This document shows, piece after piece, positions 7,889 through 14,551 of a DNA stretch of 27,838 nt. A program made the translations under genes and the position numbers. How positions within the stretch are numbered: position 1 is the first letter of the stretch; each line of letters begins with the position of its first letter. The notes under the pieces were generated by a model. It did no database searches. It was given only the letters and a program-made list of their open reading frames with translations, and was not told the origin of the DNA. The stretch comes from an uncultured Eubacteriales bacterium (GTDB lineage Bacteria; Bacillota; Clostridia; Oscillospirales; Acutalibacteraceae): NCBI GenBank assembly GCA_900319615.1, contig ONPE01000022.1, forward strand, positions 1-27,838. Direction: 5' to 3'.

Positions 7889-8582
7889 GGTGCCTCTTCC
7901 CCCTCTTGGACTTAGCTTCGTATTTTAACTTCTTCTCGATGTAGTTGGACAGGATCATCAGCAGAGAGATGATGACGAGGTACATCAGCGCGACCACCAG
8001 ATAGGTCTCGAAGAAGGTGTAGGTGCTGCCGACATAGGTCTTGGCTTTGTTGACAAGCTCAGCCATGCCGATAGCCGAGAGGATAGACGTATCCTTGATG
8101 GTGATGATGAACTGGTTCACCAGCGACGGGATGGAGAATTTGAGCGCCTGAGGGAGAACGACCTTGCGCATGGTCTGACCGTGGGTCATGCCCAGAGAGC
8201 GCGCAGCCTCGGTCTGTCCCTTGGGGACAGCCATGATGCCTCCGCGGTAGATCTCGGCGAGATAAGCGCCGGCGTTCAGCGACAGGGTGATAACGCCCGC
8301 CGTGATAGCGGTGAACTTGAAGTCAGAGACGAACATCCTGATGATCTGCGGTACGCCGAAGAAGACGATGAACGCCTGCACCAGCATAGGTGTGCCGCGG
8401 ATGATCCAGATATACACGCCCGCGATCGCCCTGAGGACGACGTTCTTCGACATCTTCATCAGGCACACGAACAGACCGATGATCATGCCGATACCGATAG
8501 ACACCAGCGAGGTGATAACGGTGAGCTTCAGACCCTCCAGCAAGAGAGGAAGAGCCTCGTTGAATACTTTTGCAAAATCCAT
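7875..8582 (-). CDS. Polar amino acid ABC transporter, permease (GlnP/HisM-like)
   Basis: A 235-residue membrane protein with about five helices (first near 13-38, last near 195-215) and the importer coupling motif EAARSLGMTHGQTMRKVVLPQAL, the EAA loop that docks to the ATPase. IRGTPMLVQAF is the usual block of the His/Glu/Gln/Arg permease family. The C-terminus is basic (KSKRGKRHRDQH) and is read through the start of the ATPase gene. ATG 8582 has only a weak, distant AAGG, so translation may depend on coupling. Only one permease is present, so it probably acts as a homodimer. Confidence 0.95.
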
Positions 8583-8606
8583 ATACTACAACTGCCTTCA
8601 TATAAA

Positions 8607-8637
8607 TTCAGCACGATAAAGGACTTACCGTGCTGAA
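8607..8637 (-). promoter_or_regulatory. Intercistronic hairpin before the permease gene
   Basis: TTCAGCACG (8607-8615) pairs perfectly with CGTGCTGAA (8629-8637) around a 13-nt loop. It lies between the binding protein and permease genes and on the minus strand is followed by TTTATATG. Such hairpins commonly leave the binding protein mRNA more abundant than the membrane components by attenuation or 3' protection; that role is inferred here. Confidence 0.65.
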
Positions 8638-8655
8638 CAGAAATTTATAACAGGA

Positions 8656-8673
8656 TCGTCATCGCGATGACGA
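8656..8673. repeat. 18-bp perfect palindrome after the binding-protein stop
   Basis: TCGTCATCGCGATGACGA is a perfect palindrome 10 nt after the stop codon of the binding protein gene. Its half-site GTCATCGCGA equals the left end of R2 copy 1 (3115), so it may be a collapsed R2 element. It could also simply be a second 3' hairpin. Confidence 0.5.
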
Positions 8674-8683
8674 CGAGTCTTTA

Positions 8684-9502
8684 TCAATAACCGTACTTAG
8701 CGAGGATCTCAGCCAGCTTGCCGTTAGCCTTGATGTTCTTGAGGCCGGCGTTGAACTTCTCGAGCAGCTCGGCGTTCTTGCCCTTCTGAACAGCGAAGCC
8801 GTAGCCCTTGATGTTTGCGGGCTCTTCAGAGACGATCTTGAGGTCGACCTGACCGGTCTTGATAGCGTAACCGATGACGGAGAAGTCCTCTACGCAAGCT
8901 ACGTCTGCGCCTGTGAGAACTGCCTGATACATCTGATCGGAACCCTCATAGTAGTTGATGGTGAAGCCGTACTGATCCTTAACGGACTCTGCGTACTCGC
9001 CGCCAACGGTAGAGGTCTTGGCTGCAACGGTCTTGCCCTTGAGGTCATCGAGAGTTGTGCCTTCCTTAGCTACGAAGACCTGACCGTCGTTGAAGTAAGC
9101 GTCAGAGAAATCGAAGCTCTCTTTACGCTCGTCGGTGATGGTCATACCGGCGATCATAGCGTCTGCCTGACCGGACTGAACAGCGCCCATAGAAGCGTCG
9201 AAGCCCTCGTTGTGCATCTCATAGCTGATGCCCTGGTCTTCTGCAACGGCAGCCATGATGTCCATGTCAACGCCAACGTAGGTGTTGGTCTCGGTGTCGA
9301 GATACTCAAACGGAGCGAACGCGTTGTCGGAATAGATGACGTAGGTCTTGCCTGCGTCGGCAGCCTGATCTGCGGTAGCTGCTGCGGTAGTAGCCGCAGG
9401 TGCGGTAGTAGCTGCAGTGTTGTCAGCCTTGGAGCAGCCTGCGAGAACGGCTACGGAAGCGATAAAAACTACAGCCATGATAAGTGCTAATGCTTTTTTC
9501 AT
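8684..9502 (-). CDS. Amino acid ABC transporter substrate-binding lipoprotein
   Basis: Extracellular receptor that captures a polar amino acid and delivers it to the permease. The start is ATG 9502 with AAGGAG 7 nt upstream; upstream in-frame sequence was excluded because it covers the promoter leader. The 272 residues begin with a lipoprotein signal (MKKALALIMAVVFIASVAVL, then AGC with Cys23), a low-complexity Ala/Thr linker (about 26-50), then a type 3 solute-binding fold (SBP_bac_3): NAFAPFEYLD, GVDMDIMAAVAEDQG, DAMIAGMTITDERKESFDFS, KTVAAKTSTVGGEYAE. It is the first gene of the operon, behind a perfect-consensus promoter and followed by two hairpins before the permease gene. Confidence 0.96.
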   Translation of the reverse strand: MKKALALIMAVVFIASVAVLAGCSKADNTAATTAPAATTAAATADQAADAGKTYVIYSDNAFAPFEYLDTETNTYVGVDMDIMAAVAEDQGISYEMHNEGFDASMGAVQSGQADAMIAGMTITDERKESFDFSDAYFNDGQVFVAKEGTTLDDLKGKTVAAKTSTVGGEYAESVKDQYGFTINYYEGSDQMYQAVLTGADVACVEDFSVIGYAIKTGQVDLKIVSEEPANIKGYGFAVQKGKNAELLEKFNAGLKNIKANGKLAEILAKYGY

Positions 9503-9574
9503 TTTTCTTCTCCTTTTCGATGTTGGTTTACAATATTGGTTTCGTTTTTGCTCAAAAATATAGCAACCTTTAGA

Positions 9575-9603
9575 ATTATACAACAACAGTAAAACTTTGT
9601 CAA
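9575..9603 (-). promoter_or_regulatory. Perfect-consensus promoter of the amino acid transporter operon
   Basis: On the minus strand TTGACA (9598-9603), a 17-nt spacer and TATAAT (9575-9580): all twelve consensus bases with ideal spacing. The leader to the start codon is about 65 nt. The heptamer array of module B begins 8 bp upstream of the -35. Confidence 0.92.
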
Positions 9604-9610
9604 TAATTTG

Positions 9611-9700
9611 TTAGAAGTTAGGAATTAGGAATGAGGAATTGTCAGTAGTTAGGAGTTAGGAGTTAGGAATTAGGAATTGATGGAGGGCTCCGCCCTCACC
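9611..9700 (-). repeat. Module B: heptamer array and GGTG hairpin, inverted
   Basis: Read on the minus strand: GGTG, the hairpin GAGGGC-GGA-GCCCTC (9683-9697), CAT, then about nine heptamers of TAATTCC/TAACTCC type with some decay (to 9611). It is the mirror of 3764-3826 and joins core repeat A copy 2 in the same order. Confidence 0.8.
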
Positions 9701-9701
9701 C

Positions 9702-9774
9702 TTTTTAGTACACCATACTGTTTTGCTTGATAGCGTCGAAAGTGAGATAGATCACAGCGTTGGGATATGATTCC
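9702..9774 (-). repeat. Core repeat A, copy 2 (inverted)
   Basis: On the minus strand: hairpin CGTTGG...CCAACG (9758-9778), CTGTGATCTATCTCACTT, ATCAAGCAAAACAG, TATGGTGTACTAAAAA. It is closest to copy 1 and faces copy 3 (9942-10013), with which it forms an inverted pair. Confidence 0.85.
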
Positions 9775-9941
9775 AACGATTTACTCAAAAACGTCAGATA
9801 GCGTACCGGACGCGCAGCGTCATTCGCGAAGCGATAGGTTGCAGTTGCTCCGCATTTGAAATAGATTTATCGAATAGTTAACGGTACGTCGCAAGCGCCG
9901 TACCCTACCACTCTCACTGTAACGTATGATAGAGAGCGGTC
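9775..9941. other. Interior of an inverted-repeat-bounded element
   Basis: 167 bp between inverted core copies 2 and 3 with no coding frame. It holds an interrupted hairpin GGTACG...CGTACC (about 9891-9905) and several short CGC-rich inverted repeats. If 9702-10013 is one mobile unit of 312 bp, this is its body. Confidence 0.45.
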
Positions 9942-10013
9942 GGAGATAAATCTCAACGCTGTGATAAATGCCTCTCAGTTAACATCAAACATAACAGTAT
10001 GGTATACTAAAAA
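9942..10013 (+). repeat. Core repeat A, copy 3
   Basis: Hairpin GAGA-TAAA-TCTC (9943-9954), then ACGCTGTGATAAAT, ACATCAAACATAACAG and TATGGTATACTAAAAA. The two ends of 9702-10013 are inverted copies of this repeat; the outer similarity extends to CACCC/GGGTG. Confidence 0.8.
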
Positions 10014-10014
10014 T

Positions 10015-10132
10015 CGGGTGTGGGGGTCTCCCCCGTGGGGGAGGTGTCGCGAAGCGACAGAGGGGTGCCGTCTCCGGCTGAGGAAAAGCCCTCCCATCAC
10101 CGTTCTCCGTTCACCGTTAACCGTTCTCCCTT
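10015..10132 (+). repeat. Module B variant: GGGTG hairpin, R3-like hairpins, CACCGTT heptamers
   Basis: GGGTG, hairpin GGGGG-TCT-CCCCC (10022-10034), then CCCCCGTGGGGG and TGTCGC-GAA-GCGACA (10045-10059) resembling the first two hairpins of R3, and at 10098-10132 five gapless heptamers CACCGTT, CTCCGTT, CACCGTT, AACCGTT, CTCCCTT. It follows core copy 3 directly. Confidence 0.65.
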
Positions 10133-10172
10133 AAAACTCATCATTCCTAATTTCTTCTTTAGCATCTATATC

Positions 10173-10240
10173 AGTTATATCAATCCAAAAGCCGTCAGGC
10201 TTTCCTACAATTCCTAACTCCTCACTCCTAATTCCTAATT
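10173..10240 (+). repeat. Module C, copy 1, with TAACTCC-type heptamers
   Basis: The unit AGTTATATCAATCC followed by AAAAGCCGTCAGGCTTTCC (10173-10205) contains hairpin AAAGCC-GTCA-GGCTTT and recurs at 13650-13682 with one difference. It is followed by four heptamers (AATTCCT, AACTCCT, CACTCCT, AATTCCT) to 10240, where the gap terminator T-tract begins. Confidence 0.8.
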
Positions 10241-10278
10241 AAAAAAAGATTGCTCCCGAAGCATTACGCCCCGGGAGC
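10241..10278 (-). terminator. Terminator of gap
   Basis: On the minus strand GCTCCCG (10272-10278) pairs with CGGGAGC (10252-10258) around a GC-rich loop, and is followed by AATC and a run of seven T (10241-10247). It lies 90 nt after the gap stop. Confidence 0.88.
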
Positions 10279-10367
10279 CTTGTTTGTTTATTGTACCTTT
10301 GATGACCGCATATCAGCCGGATTCTCTGACAGGCAAATCATCTCCGGCTCTGAGCGTAAATCAGCGA

Positions 10368-11396
10368 TTACAGCTCAGCGAAGTACTTGATTGTGCGAAC
10401 CATCTGAGAGGTGTAGCTGTTCTCGTTGTCATACCAAGAAACAACCTGAACCTCATACAGACCGTCGCCGATCGGGGAAACCATGGTCTGGGTAGCGTCG
10501 AAGAGGGAGCCGTACTTCATACCGATAACGTCGGAAGAAACGATCGGATCCTCGTTGTAACCGAAGCTCTCGGAAGCAGCAGCCTTCATAGCGGCGTTGA
10601 TGCCTTCCTTGGTTACGTCGTCGCCCTTGACTACGGCGGTGAGGATGGTGGTGGAGCCGGTGCAAACCGGAACACGCTGAGCAGCGCCGATGAGCTTACC
10701 GTTCAGCTCGGGGATGACCAGGCCGATAGCCTTGGCAGCGCCGGTGGAGTTGGGAACGATGTTGCAAGCGCCTGCGCGGGCTCTTCTCATATCGCCCTTT
10801 CTGTGCGGGCCGTCCAGGATCATCTGGTCGCCTGTGTAAGCGTGTACGGTGCACATGATACCTGTCTGGATGGGAGCGAACTTGTTGAGAGTGTCCGCCA
10901 TGGGAGCCAGGCAGTTGGTGGTGCAGGATGCAGCAGAGATGATCTGATCGTCGGCGGTCAGAGTATCCTCGTTAACGCTGAATACGATGGTCTTGAGGTC
11001 ATTGCCTGCGGGAGCAGAGATGACGACCTTCTTGGCGCCTGCGTCGATGTGAGCCTGAGACTTAGCCTTGGAGCAGTAGAAGCCTGTGCACTCGAGCACT
11101 ACGTCTACGCCGATCTCACCCCAGGGCAGCTTGGAAGCGTCTGCCTCTGCATAGATGGTGATCTCCTTGCCGTCGACGATGATGGAGTTCTCGCCTGCCT
11201 CTACGGTGTGCAGACCCTCGCCGATAACGCCGCAGTAACCCTTCTGTGCTGTGTCGTACTTGAGCAGGTTTGCGAGCATAGCCGGGTTGGTGAGGTCGTT
11301 GATAGCAACTACATCATAACCCTCGGCGCCGAACATCTGACGGAAAGCCAGACGACCGATACGGCCAAAGCCGTTGATAGCAACTTTTACTGACAT
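10368..11396 (-). CDS. gap: Glyceraldehyde-3-phosphate dehydrogenase
   Basis: NAD-dependent glycolytic enzyme converting glyceraldehyde 3-phosphate to 1,3-bisphosphoglycerate. The 342-residue type I protein has the Rossmann start VKVAINGFGRIGR, Asp34 in AINDLT at the position that favours NAD, the catalytic SCTTNC with Cys158, His185 in TVHAYTGDQ, and NSTGAAKAIGLVIPEL and SWYDNENSYTSQMV as usual. The start ATG 11396 follows AGGAGGAATTATT. It is monocistronic here: its own promoter (11449-11477), its own terminator, and no cggR, pgk or tpi next to it. Confidence 0.98.
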   Translation of the reverse strand: MSVKVAINGFGRIGRLAFRQMFGAEGYDVVAINDLTNPAMLANLLKYDTAQKGYCGVIGEGLHTVEAGENSIIVDGKEITIYAEADASKLPWGEIGVDVVLECTGFYCSKAKSQAHIDAGAKKVVISAPAGNDLKTIVFSVNEDTLTADDQIISAASCTTNCLAPMADTLNKFAPIQTGIMCTVHAYTGDQMILDGPHRKGDMRRARAGACNIVPNSTGAAKAIGLVIPELNGKLIGAAQRVPVCTGSTTILTAVVKGDDVTKEGINAAMKAAASESFGYNEDPIVSSDVIGMKYGSLFDATQTMVSPIGDGLYEVQVVSWYDNENSYTSQMVRTIKYFAEL

Positions 11397-11424
11397 AATA
11401 ATTCCTCCTGTGAGATTGTTTTAA

Positions 11425-11441
11425 ATGTAATACAGTTACAT
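11425..11441. promoter_or_regulatory. Inverted repeat at the gap transcription start, possible operator
   Basis: ATGTAA-TACAG-TTACAT is a perfect 6-5-6 inverted repeat covering about +1 to +17 of the predicted gap transcript. A site here would block initiation or elongation. I cannot assign it to a known regulator: it is not a good match to Rex or CcpA sites. Confidence 0.5.
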
Positions 11442-11448
11442 CGGATAT

Positions 11449-11477
11449 ATTTTACTACAAACGTGTAATTAAATCAA
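11449..11477 (-). promoter_or_regulatory. gap promoter
   Basis: On the minus strand TTGATT (11472-11477), a 17-nt spacer and TAAAAT (11449-11454). The leader is about 45 nt and includes AGGAGG. Further upstream (about 11527-11538) GTACTTTGTAC is a short palindrome of unknown meaning. Confidence 0.75.
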
Positions 11478-11596
11478 GGTGTTTTTGCAAAATATGTAAA
11501 AACTTTTGCCATAATTTCAGTCTGTTTATGTACTTTGTACTAATGCCTAAAATTTCCGCAGATTTCTGTGCAATATGGACACGGAGCGTGCTTTTA

Positions 11597-11646
11597 GTTA
11601 GGAGTGAGGAGTTAGGAGTGAGGAGTTAGGAGTTAGGAATTGAGGG
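11597..11646 (-). repeat. Heptamer array upstream of the gap promoter
   Basis: TTAGGAG and TGAGGAG alternate for about seven gapless units (minus strand: CTCCTAA and CTCCTCA). No GGTG hairpin is directly attached; the next hairpin-heptamer unit starts at 11711. Confidence 0.8.
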
Positions 11647-11710
11647 AAAATCCTGCGGATTTTTGTTTTTGTATAAGCGGATGTGAACTTTTGAGAGCTA
11701 TTTTCAAATC

Positions 11711-11759
11711 AGGTGCGGGCGAAGCCCACCCTTCACTATTCACCCTTCACTATTCACCG
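11711..11759 (+). repeat. Module B variant: GGTG hairpin and TTCACTA/TTCACCC heptamers
   Basis: AGGTGCGGGC-GAA-GCCCACC (11711-11730) is followed by four gapless heptamers TTCACTA, TTCACCC, TTCACTA, TTCACCG (11732-11759). Core repeat A copy 4 begins 14 bp later. Confidence 0.75.
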
Positions 11760-11772
11760 AAAATAAAGCGCC

Positions 11773-11841
11773 GGGAATCATCCCGACGCTGTGATAAATA
11801 CTATTACGTTATCAGCAAACCGAACAGTATGGCGTACAAAA
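11773..11841 (+). repeat. Core repeat A, copy 4
   Basis: Hairpin CGGG-AATCAT-CCCG (11772-11785), then ACGCTGTGATAAATACT, TTATCAGCAAACCGAACAG and TATGGCGTACAAAA. Here TGATAA and TTATCA form a 6-bp inner stem. It runs into the palindrome that overlaps the stop codon of the neighbouring gene. Confidence 0.8.
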
Positions 11842-11856
11842 CGCACGCGTGCGTTT
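11838..11856 (-). terminator. Palindrome at the stop of the DUF1846 gene, terminator candidate
   Basis: AAACGCACGCGTGCGTTT (11839-11856) is a perfect 18-bp palindrome that includes bases of the TAA stop. On the minus strand it continues as TTTTG into the reverse complement of core repeat A. The T-run is short, so termination strength is uncertain. Confidence 0.55.
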
Positions 11857-13336
11857 AGCCTCTGTACAGCTTCTTTGTCTCGTACTTGGGCTCTGTGGTG
11901 AGGTTGACGCCCAGCTTCTTTAACGTGCGCGTATCGGTCTCTGCGAGGATAACGGTAGCGTGCGCGTCGGTGTTCCTGAGCTTCGGCAGCTGCTCCATAG
12001 CAAGCCTCGCTGTCGGATTTGTGACAGCGGAGATAGACAGCGCGATCAGGATCTCATCGGTGTGCAGGCGCGGATTGACCGAGCCGAAGCTGTCCACCTT
12101 GAGCCTTTGTATCGGCTCGATGACAGCGGCGTCGATCAGGTCGACCTCCTTCGGGATGTTTCCGAGGAACTTCATCGCGTTGAGCAGCATCGCGGCACAG
12201 GCTCCGAGCAGATCCGAGGTCTTGCCGGTGATGATGGTGCCGTCGCCCAGCTCGATGGCTGCGGCAGGCATACCGGTCTCCTGCTCTTTCTCCAAAGCCT
12301 CCCCGATCACCGGGCGGTCGTCTGCAGATAGCTTGCTCTGCTTCATCAGCAGTCCGATCTTATATGCTTCGTCCGCCGAGCCGTTGCCCTTGGTGCGGTT
12401 GCACATGGCGGTGTAATAGCGGCGGATGATCTCCTGATTAGCGGCGGCGCAGGTAGCCTCGTCGTCGACGATGCATTTGCCCGCCATATTGACGCCCATA
12501 TCCGTCGGCGACTTGTACGGAGATTTGCCGAGGATGGTCTCAAACATCGTGTTCAGCACCGGGAAGATCTCGATATCCCTGTTATAGTTTACGGTGGTTT
12601 CGCCGTAAGCCTCAAGATGGAACGGGTCGATCATGTTAACGTCGTTGAGGTCGGCTGTAGCCGCCTCGTATGCGACGTTGACCGGATGCTTCAATGGAAG
12701 GTTCCAGATCGGGAAGGTCTCGAACTTAGCGTAACCCGCCTTGACTCCCCTCATGTTCTCGTGATAGAGCTGAGAGAGGCACACAGCCATCTTGCCCGAG
12801 CCGGGGCCCGGAGCCGTGATGACCACCAGACGGCGGCTCGTCTCGACATAGTCATTGCGTCCGTAACCATCCTCGCTGACGATCAGGTCGATGTCCGAGG
12901 GATAGTTCGGTATGCTGTAGTGATGATAGACGCGGATGCCGTTGCCGGTGAGGCGCTTCTCAAACTTGATCGCGGCAGACTGCTCGGAGAATCTGGTGAG
13001 GACAACCGAGCCCACATACAGTCCCCTGCTGCGGAAAACGTCGATCAGCCTGAGCACATCGAGGTCGTAGGTGATTCCTAAATCGCCGCGAACCTTATTC
13101 TTTGCGATGTCGTCGGCGCTGATGACGATGACGATCTCAGCCTCATCCTTCAACTGCATGAGCATCTGCAGCTTTGAGTCGGGCTTGAAGCCGGGCAGCA
13201 CGCGCGAGGCGTGATAGTCGTCGAACAGCTTGCCGCCGAATTCCAGATACAGCTTGTCGCCGAACTGAGCTATCCTGTCGCGGATGTGCTGGCTCTGCAT
13301 ATCCAGGTACTTTTGATTATCAAATCCAATTTTCAT
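11855..13336 (-). CDS. DUF1846 (UPF0371) family protein, function unknown
   Basis: A 493-residue cytoplasmic protein of the DUF1846 family, recognised by its opening KIGFDNQKYLDMQSQHIRDRI, by DAEIVIVISADDI-like and APGPGSGKMAVC segments (about 64-77 and 175-186) and by its length of about 500. The glycine-rich GPGSGK at 177-182 resembles a nucleotide-binding loop but is not a proper Walker A. Family members have solved structures but, as far as I know, no agreed function. No signal peptide or membrane helix is seen. It stands alone between repeat-filled spacers, with ATG 13336 behind AAGGGGATGG. Neighbours give no hint of a pathway. Confidence 0.88.
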   Translation of the reverse strand: MKIGFDNQKYLDMQSQHIRDRIAQFGDKLYLEFGGKLFDDYHASRVLPGFKPDSKLQMLMQLKDEAEIVIVISADDIAKNKVRGDLGITYDLDVLRLIDVFRSRGLYVGSVVLTRFSEQSAAIKFEKRLTGNGIRVYHHYSIPNYPSDIDLIVSEDGYGRNDYVETSRRLVVITAPGPGSGKMAVCLSQLYHENMRGVKAGYAKFETFPIWNLPLKHPVNVAYEAATADLNDVNMIDPFHLEAYGETTVNYNRDIEIFPVLNTMFETILGKSPYKSPTDMGVNMAGKCIVDDEATCAAANQEIIRRYYTAMCNRTKGNGSADEAYKIGLLMKQSKLSADDRPVIGEALEKEQETGMPAAAIELGDGTIITGKTSDLLGACAAMLLNAMKFLGNIPKEVDLIDAAVIEPIQRLKVDSFGSVNPRLHTDEILIALSISAVTNPTARLAMEQLPKLRNTDAHATVILAETDTRTLKKLGVNLTTEPKYETKKLYRG

Positions 13337-13433
13337 ACATCCATCCCCTTATCGGCGGAATCCGATATTTTTCTGCGGATCACAGCAAAGTCTTTCCGCA
13401 TACCGAAGACCGCAAATCAAAAATACACAAATC

Positions 13434-13462
13434 ATTTTATCACACCTTGCAGAGCGAATTAA
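13434..13462 (-). promoter_or_regulatory. Possible promoter of the DUF1846 gene
   Basis: On the minus strand TTAATT (13457-13462), 17 nt, TAAAAT (13434-13439). The -10 is good and the -35 poor. The implied leader of about 90 nt contains a GCGGA...TCCGC hairpin. It is the best candidate in the spacer but not strong. Confidence 0.35.
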
Positions 13463-13496
13463 TTATCCAAAAGAAATTTGAAGACTTTTTATTTAA

Positions 13497-13550
13497 TTAG
13501 GAGTCAGGAATGAGGAATTAGGAATTGATGGCGGGCTATGCCCGCACCCG
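13497..13550 (-). repeat. Module B: heptamer array and GGGTG hairpin, inverted
   Basis: On the minus strand: CGGGTG, perfect hairpin GCGGGC-ATA-GCCCGC (13531-13545), CAT, then about four heptamers (AATTCCT, AATTCCT, CATTCCT, GACTCCT) to 13497. No core repeat A is attached on the outer side. The GCGGGC/GCCCGC stem differs from GAGGGC/GCCCTC at 3767 and 9683 on both arms. Confidence 0.75.
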
Positions 13551-13602
13551 ATTTATAAATCACTATCAAACACTCGGATTCTATATAACTATTTTAAATG
13601 CA

Positions 13603-13634
13603 CAAAAACGCCCGCGAAACAGAGTCGCGAGCGT
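13603..13634 (-). terminator. Terminator of the regulator-ABC operon
   Basis: ACGCCCGCGA (13608-13617) pairs with TCGCGAGCGT (13625-13634) with one mismatch. On the minus strand it is followed by TTTTTG (13603-13608). It lies 174 nt after the ABC permease stop, with core repeat A and module C in between. Confidence 0.7.
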
Positions 13635-13649
13635 TATTCGTTTATGAGA

Positions 13650-13717
13650 AGTTATATCAATCCAAAAGCCGACAGGCTTTCCCGAAATTCCTAATTCCTA
13701 ACTCCTAACTCCTCACT
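13650..13717 (+). repeat. Module C, copy 2, with TAACTCC-type heptamers
   Basis: 13650-13682 repeats the 33-bp unit at 10173-10205 with a single T-to-A difference in the hairpin loop (AAAGCC-GACA-GGCTTT). Heptamers AATTCCT, AATTCCT, AACTCCT, AACTCCT, CACTAAA follow from 13686, as at the first copy. Confidence 0.85.
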
Positions 13718-13730
13718 AAAATGCATTTGT

Positions 13731-13796
13731 TATGTATCACAACTTTGTGATCTGTTTCGCTTAAGACAATATCAGGCAAAACAGTATGGCGTAAAA
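13731..13796 (+). repeat. Core repeat A, copy 5
   Basis: Hairpin TTGT-TATGTATC-ACAA (13727-13742), then TTTGTGATCTG, ATATCAGGCAAAACAG and TATGGCGTAAAA. It ends 12 bp before the stop codon of the ABC permease gene. Confidence 0.8.
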
Positions 13797-13807
13797 GGAT
13801 GTGCGCG

Positions 13808-14551
13808 TCAGTTTTTCTTGAGTTTGGCTGCGAATACCGCTACAGCCGCTGCGGTCAGAGCCGCAGCATATGCGATCACCCACCACAGCTCGGGCATGAT
13901 CGCCGCGTAGTCGCCGGCTACGGCAGCCCTCGCAGCGTTAACGGCGTGCGAGAACGGCAGGATGTTCGCTATCGTCGAAAAAACTCCGCCTACCAGCGAG
14001 GTGTCGAACCAGATGTTAGAGAACCACGCCGAGAGATTCGTCAGCAGGGCTCCGCATACGCCGCCCACAGCCTTCTCGTTGAGCACCGTGCCGAACAGCA
14101 GTCCCAGCGCGATGAACACCACGGCTATCGGGATGTTGACGACCACCGCGAGCAGCAGATTTGCGCTCAGCTTCAAGCCGAACAGCAGCGAGAACGCGAA
14201 GCACACGACGCTTTGCGCGATAGCCATCGGGAGCATCGGCAGGGTGTAGCCGAGGATGAAGTCGACCGGCTTCAGCGGCGACGTGAACAGCCTGAGCACA
14301 AAGCTCGAGGTGCGATCCTTTGCTATCAGCATCGACGAGAACAACGCGAGAAAGCTCAGCCCGAACACAGCGATGCCGGGCGCCAGCTTCTCTATCTCAA
14401 ACAGATCGGGACCCTGACCCTTGGGGATGCTCCTGTTTATCAGCGACAAAAGCACGAGCAGCACCAGCGGGAACCCTATGCCGAAGAACAGCGACAACGG
14501 GTCGCGCATGATCTCTTTAGTATTACGCGAAGAAAATGTCAGAACTCTCAT
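13808..14551 (-). CDS. ABC-2 type transporter permease
   Basis: Membrane half of an exporter; 247 residues with about six helices (first near 20-40, then about 62-80, 105-125, 133-155, 170-200 and 222-243) and a short cytoplasmic N-terminus, the layout of ABC-2/daunorubicin-resistance-type permeases. It overlaps the ATPase gene by 4 nt (ATGA), so the pair is coupled. The substrate is unknown; relatives export drugs, lipids or peptides, and immunity is possible. It is the last gene of the regulator-ATPase-permease unit. Confidence 0.9.
   Translation of the reverse strand: MRVLTFSSRNTKEIMRDPLSLFFGIGFPLVLLVLLSLINRSIPKGQGPDLFEIEKLAPGIAVFGLSFLALFSSMLIAKDRTSSFVLRLFTSPLKPVDFILGYTLPMLPMAIAQSVVCFAFSLLFGLKLSANLLLAVVVNIPIAVVFIALGLLFGTVLNEKAVGGVCGALLTNLSAWFSNIWFDTSLVGGVFSTIANILPFSHAVNAARAAVAGDYAAIMPELWWVIAYAAALTAAAVAVFAAKLKKN

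Noticed and set aside
9611..9680. CRISPR array
   Set aside because: The repeats are contiguous 7-mers without spacers, and no cas genes are present.
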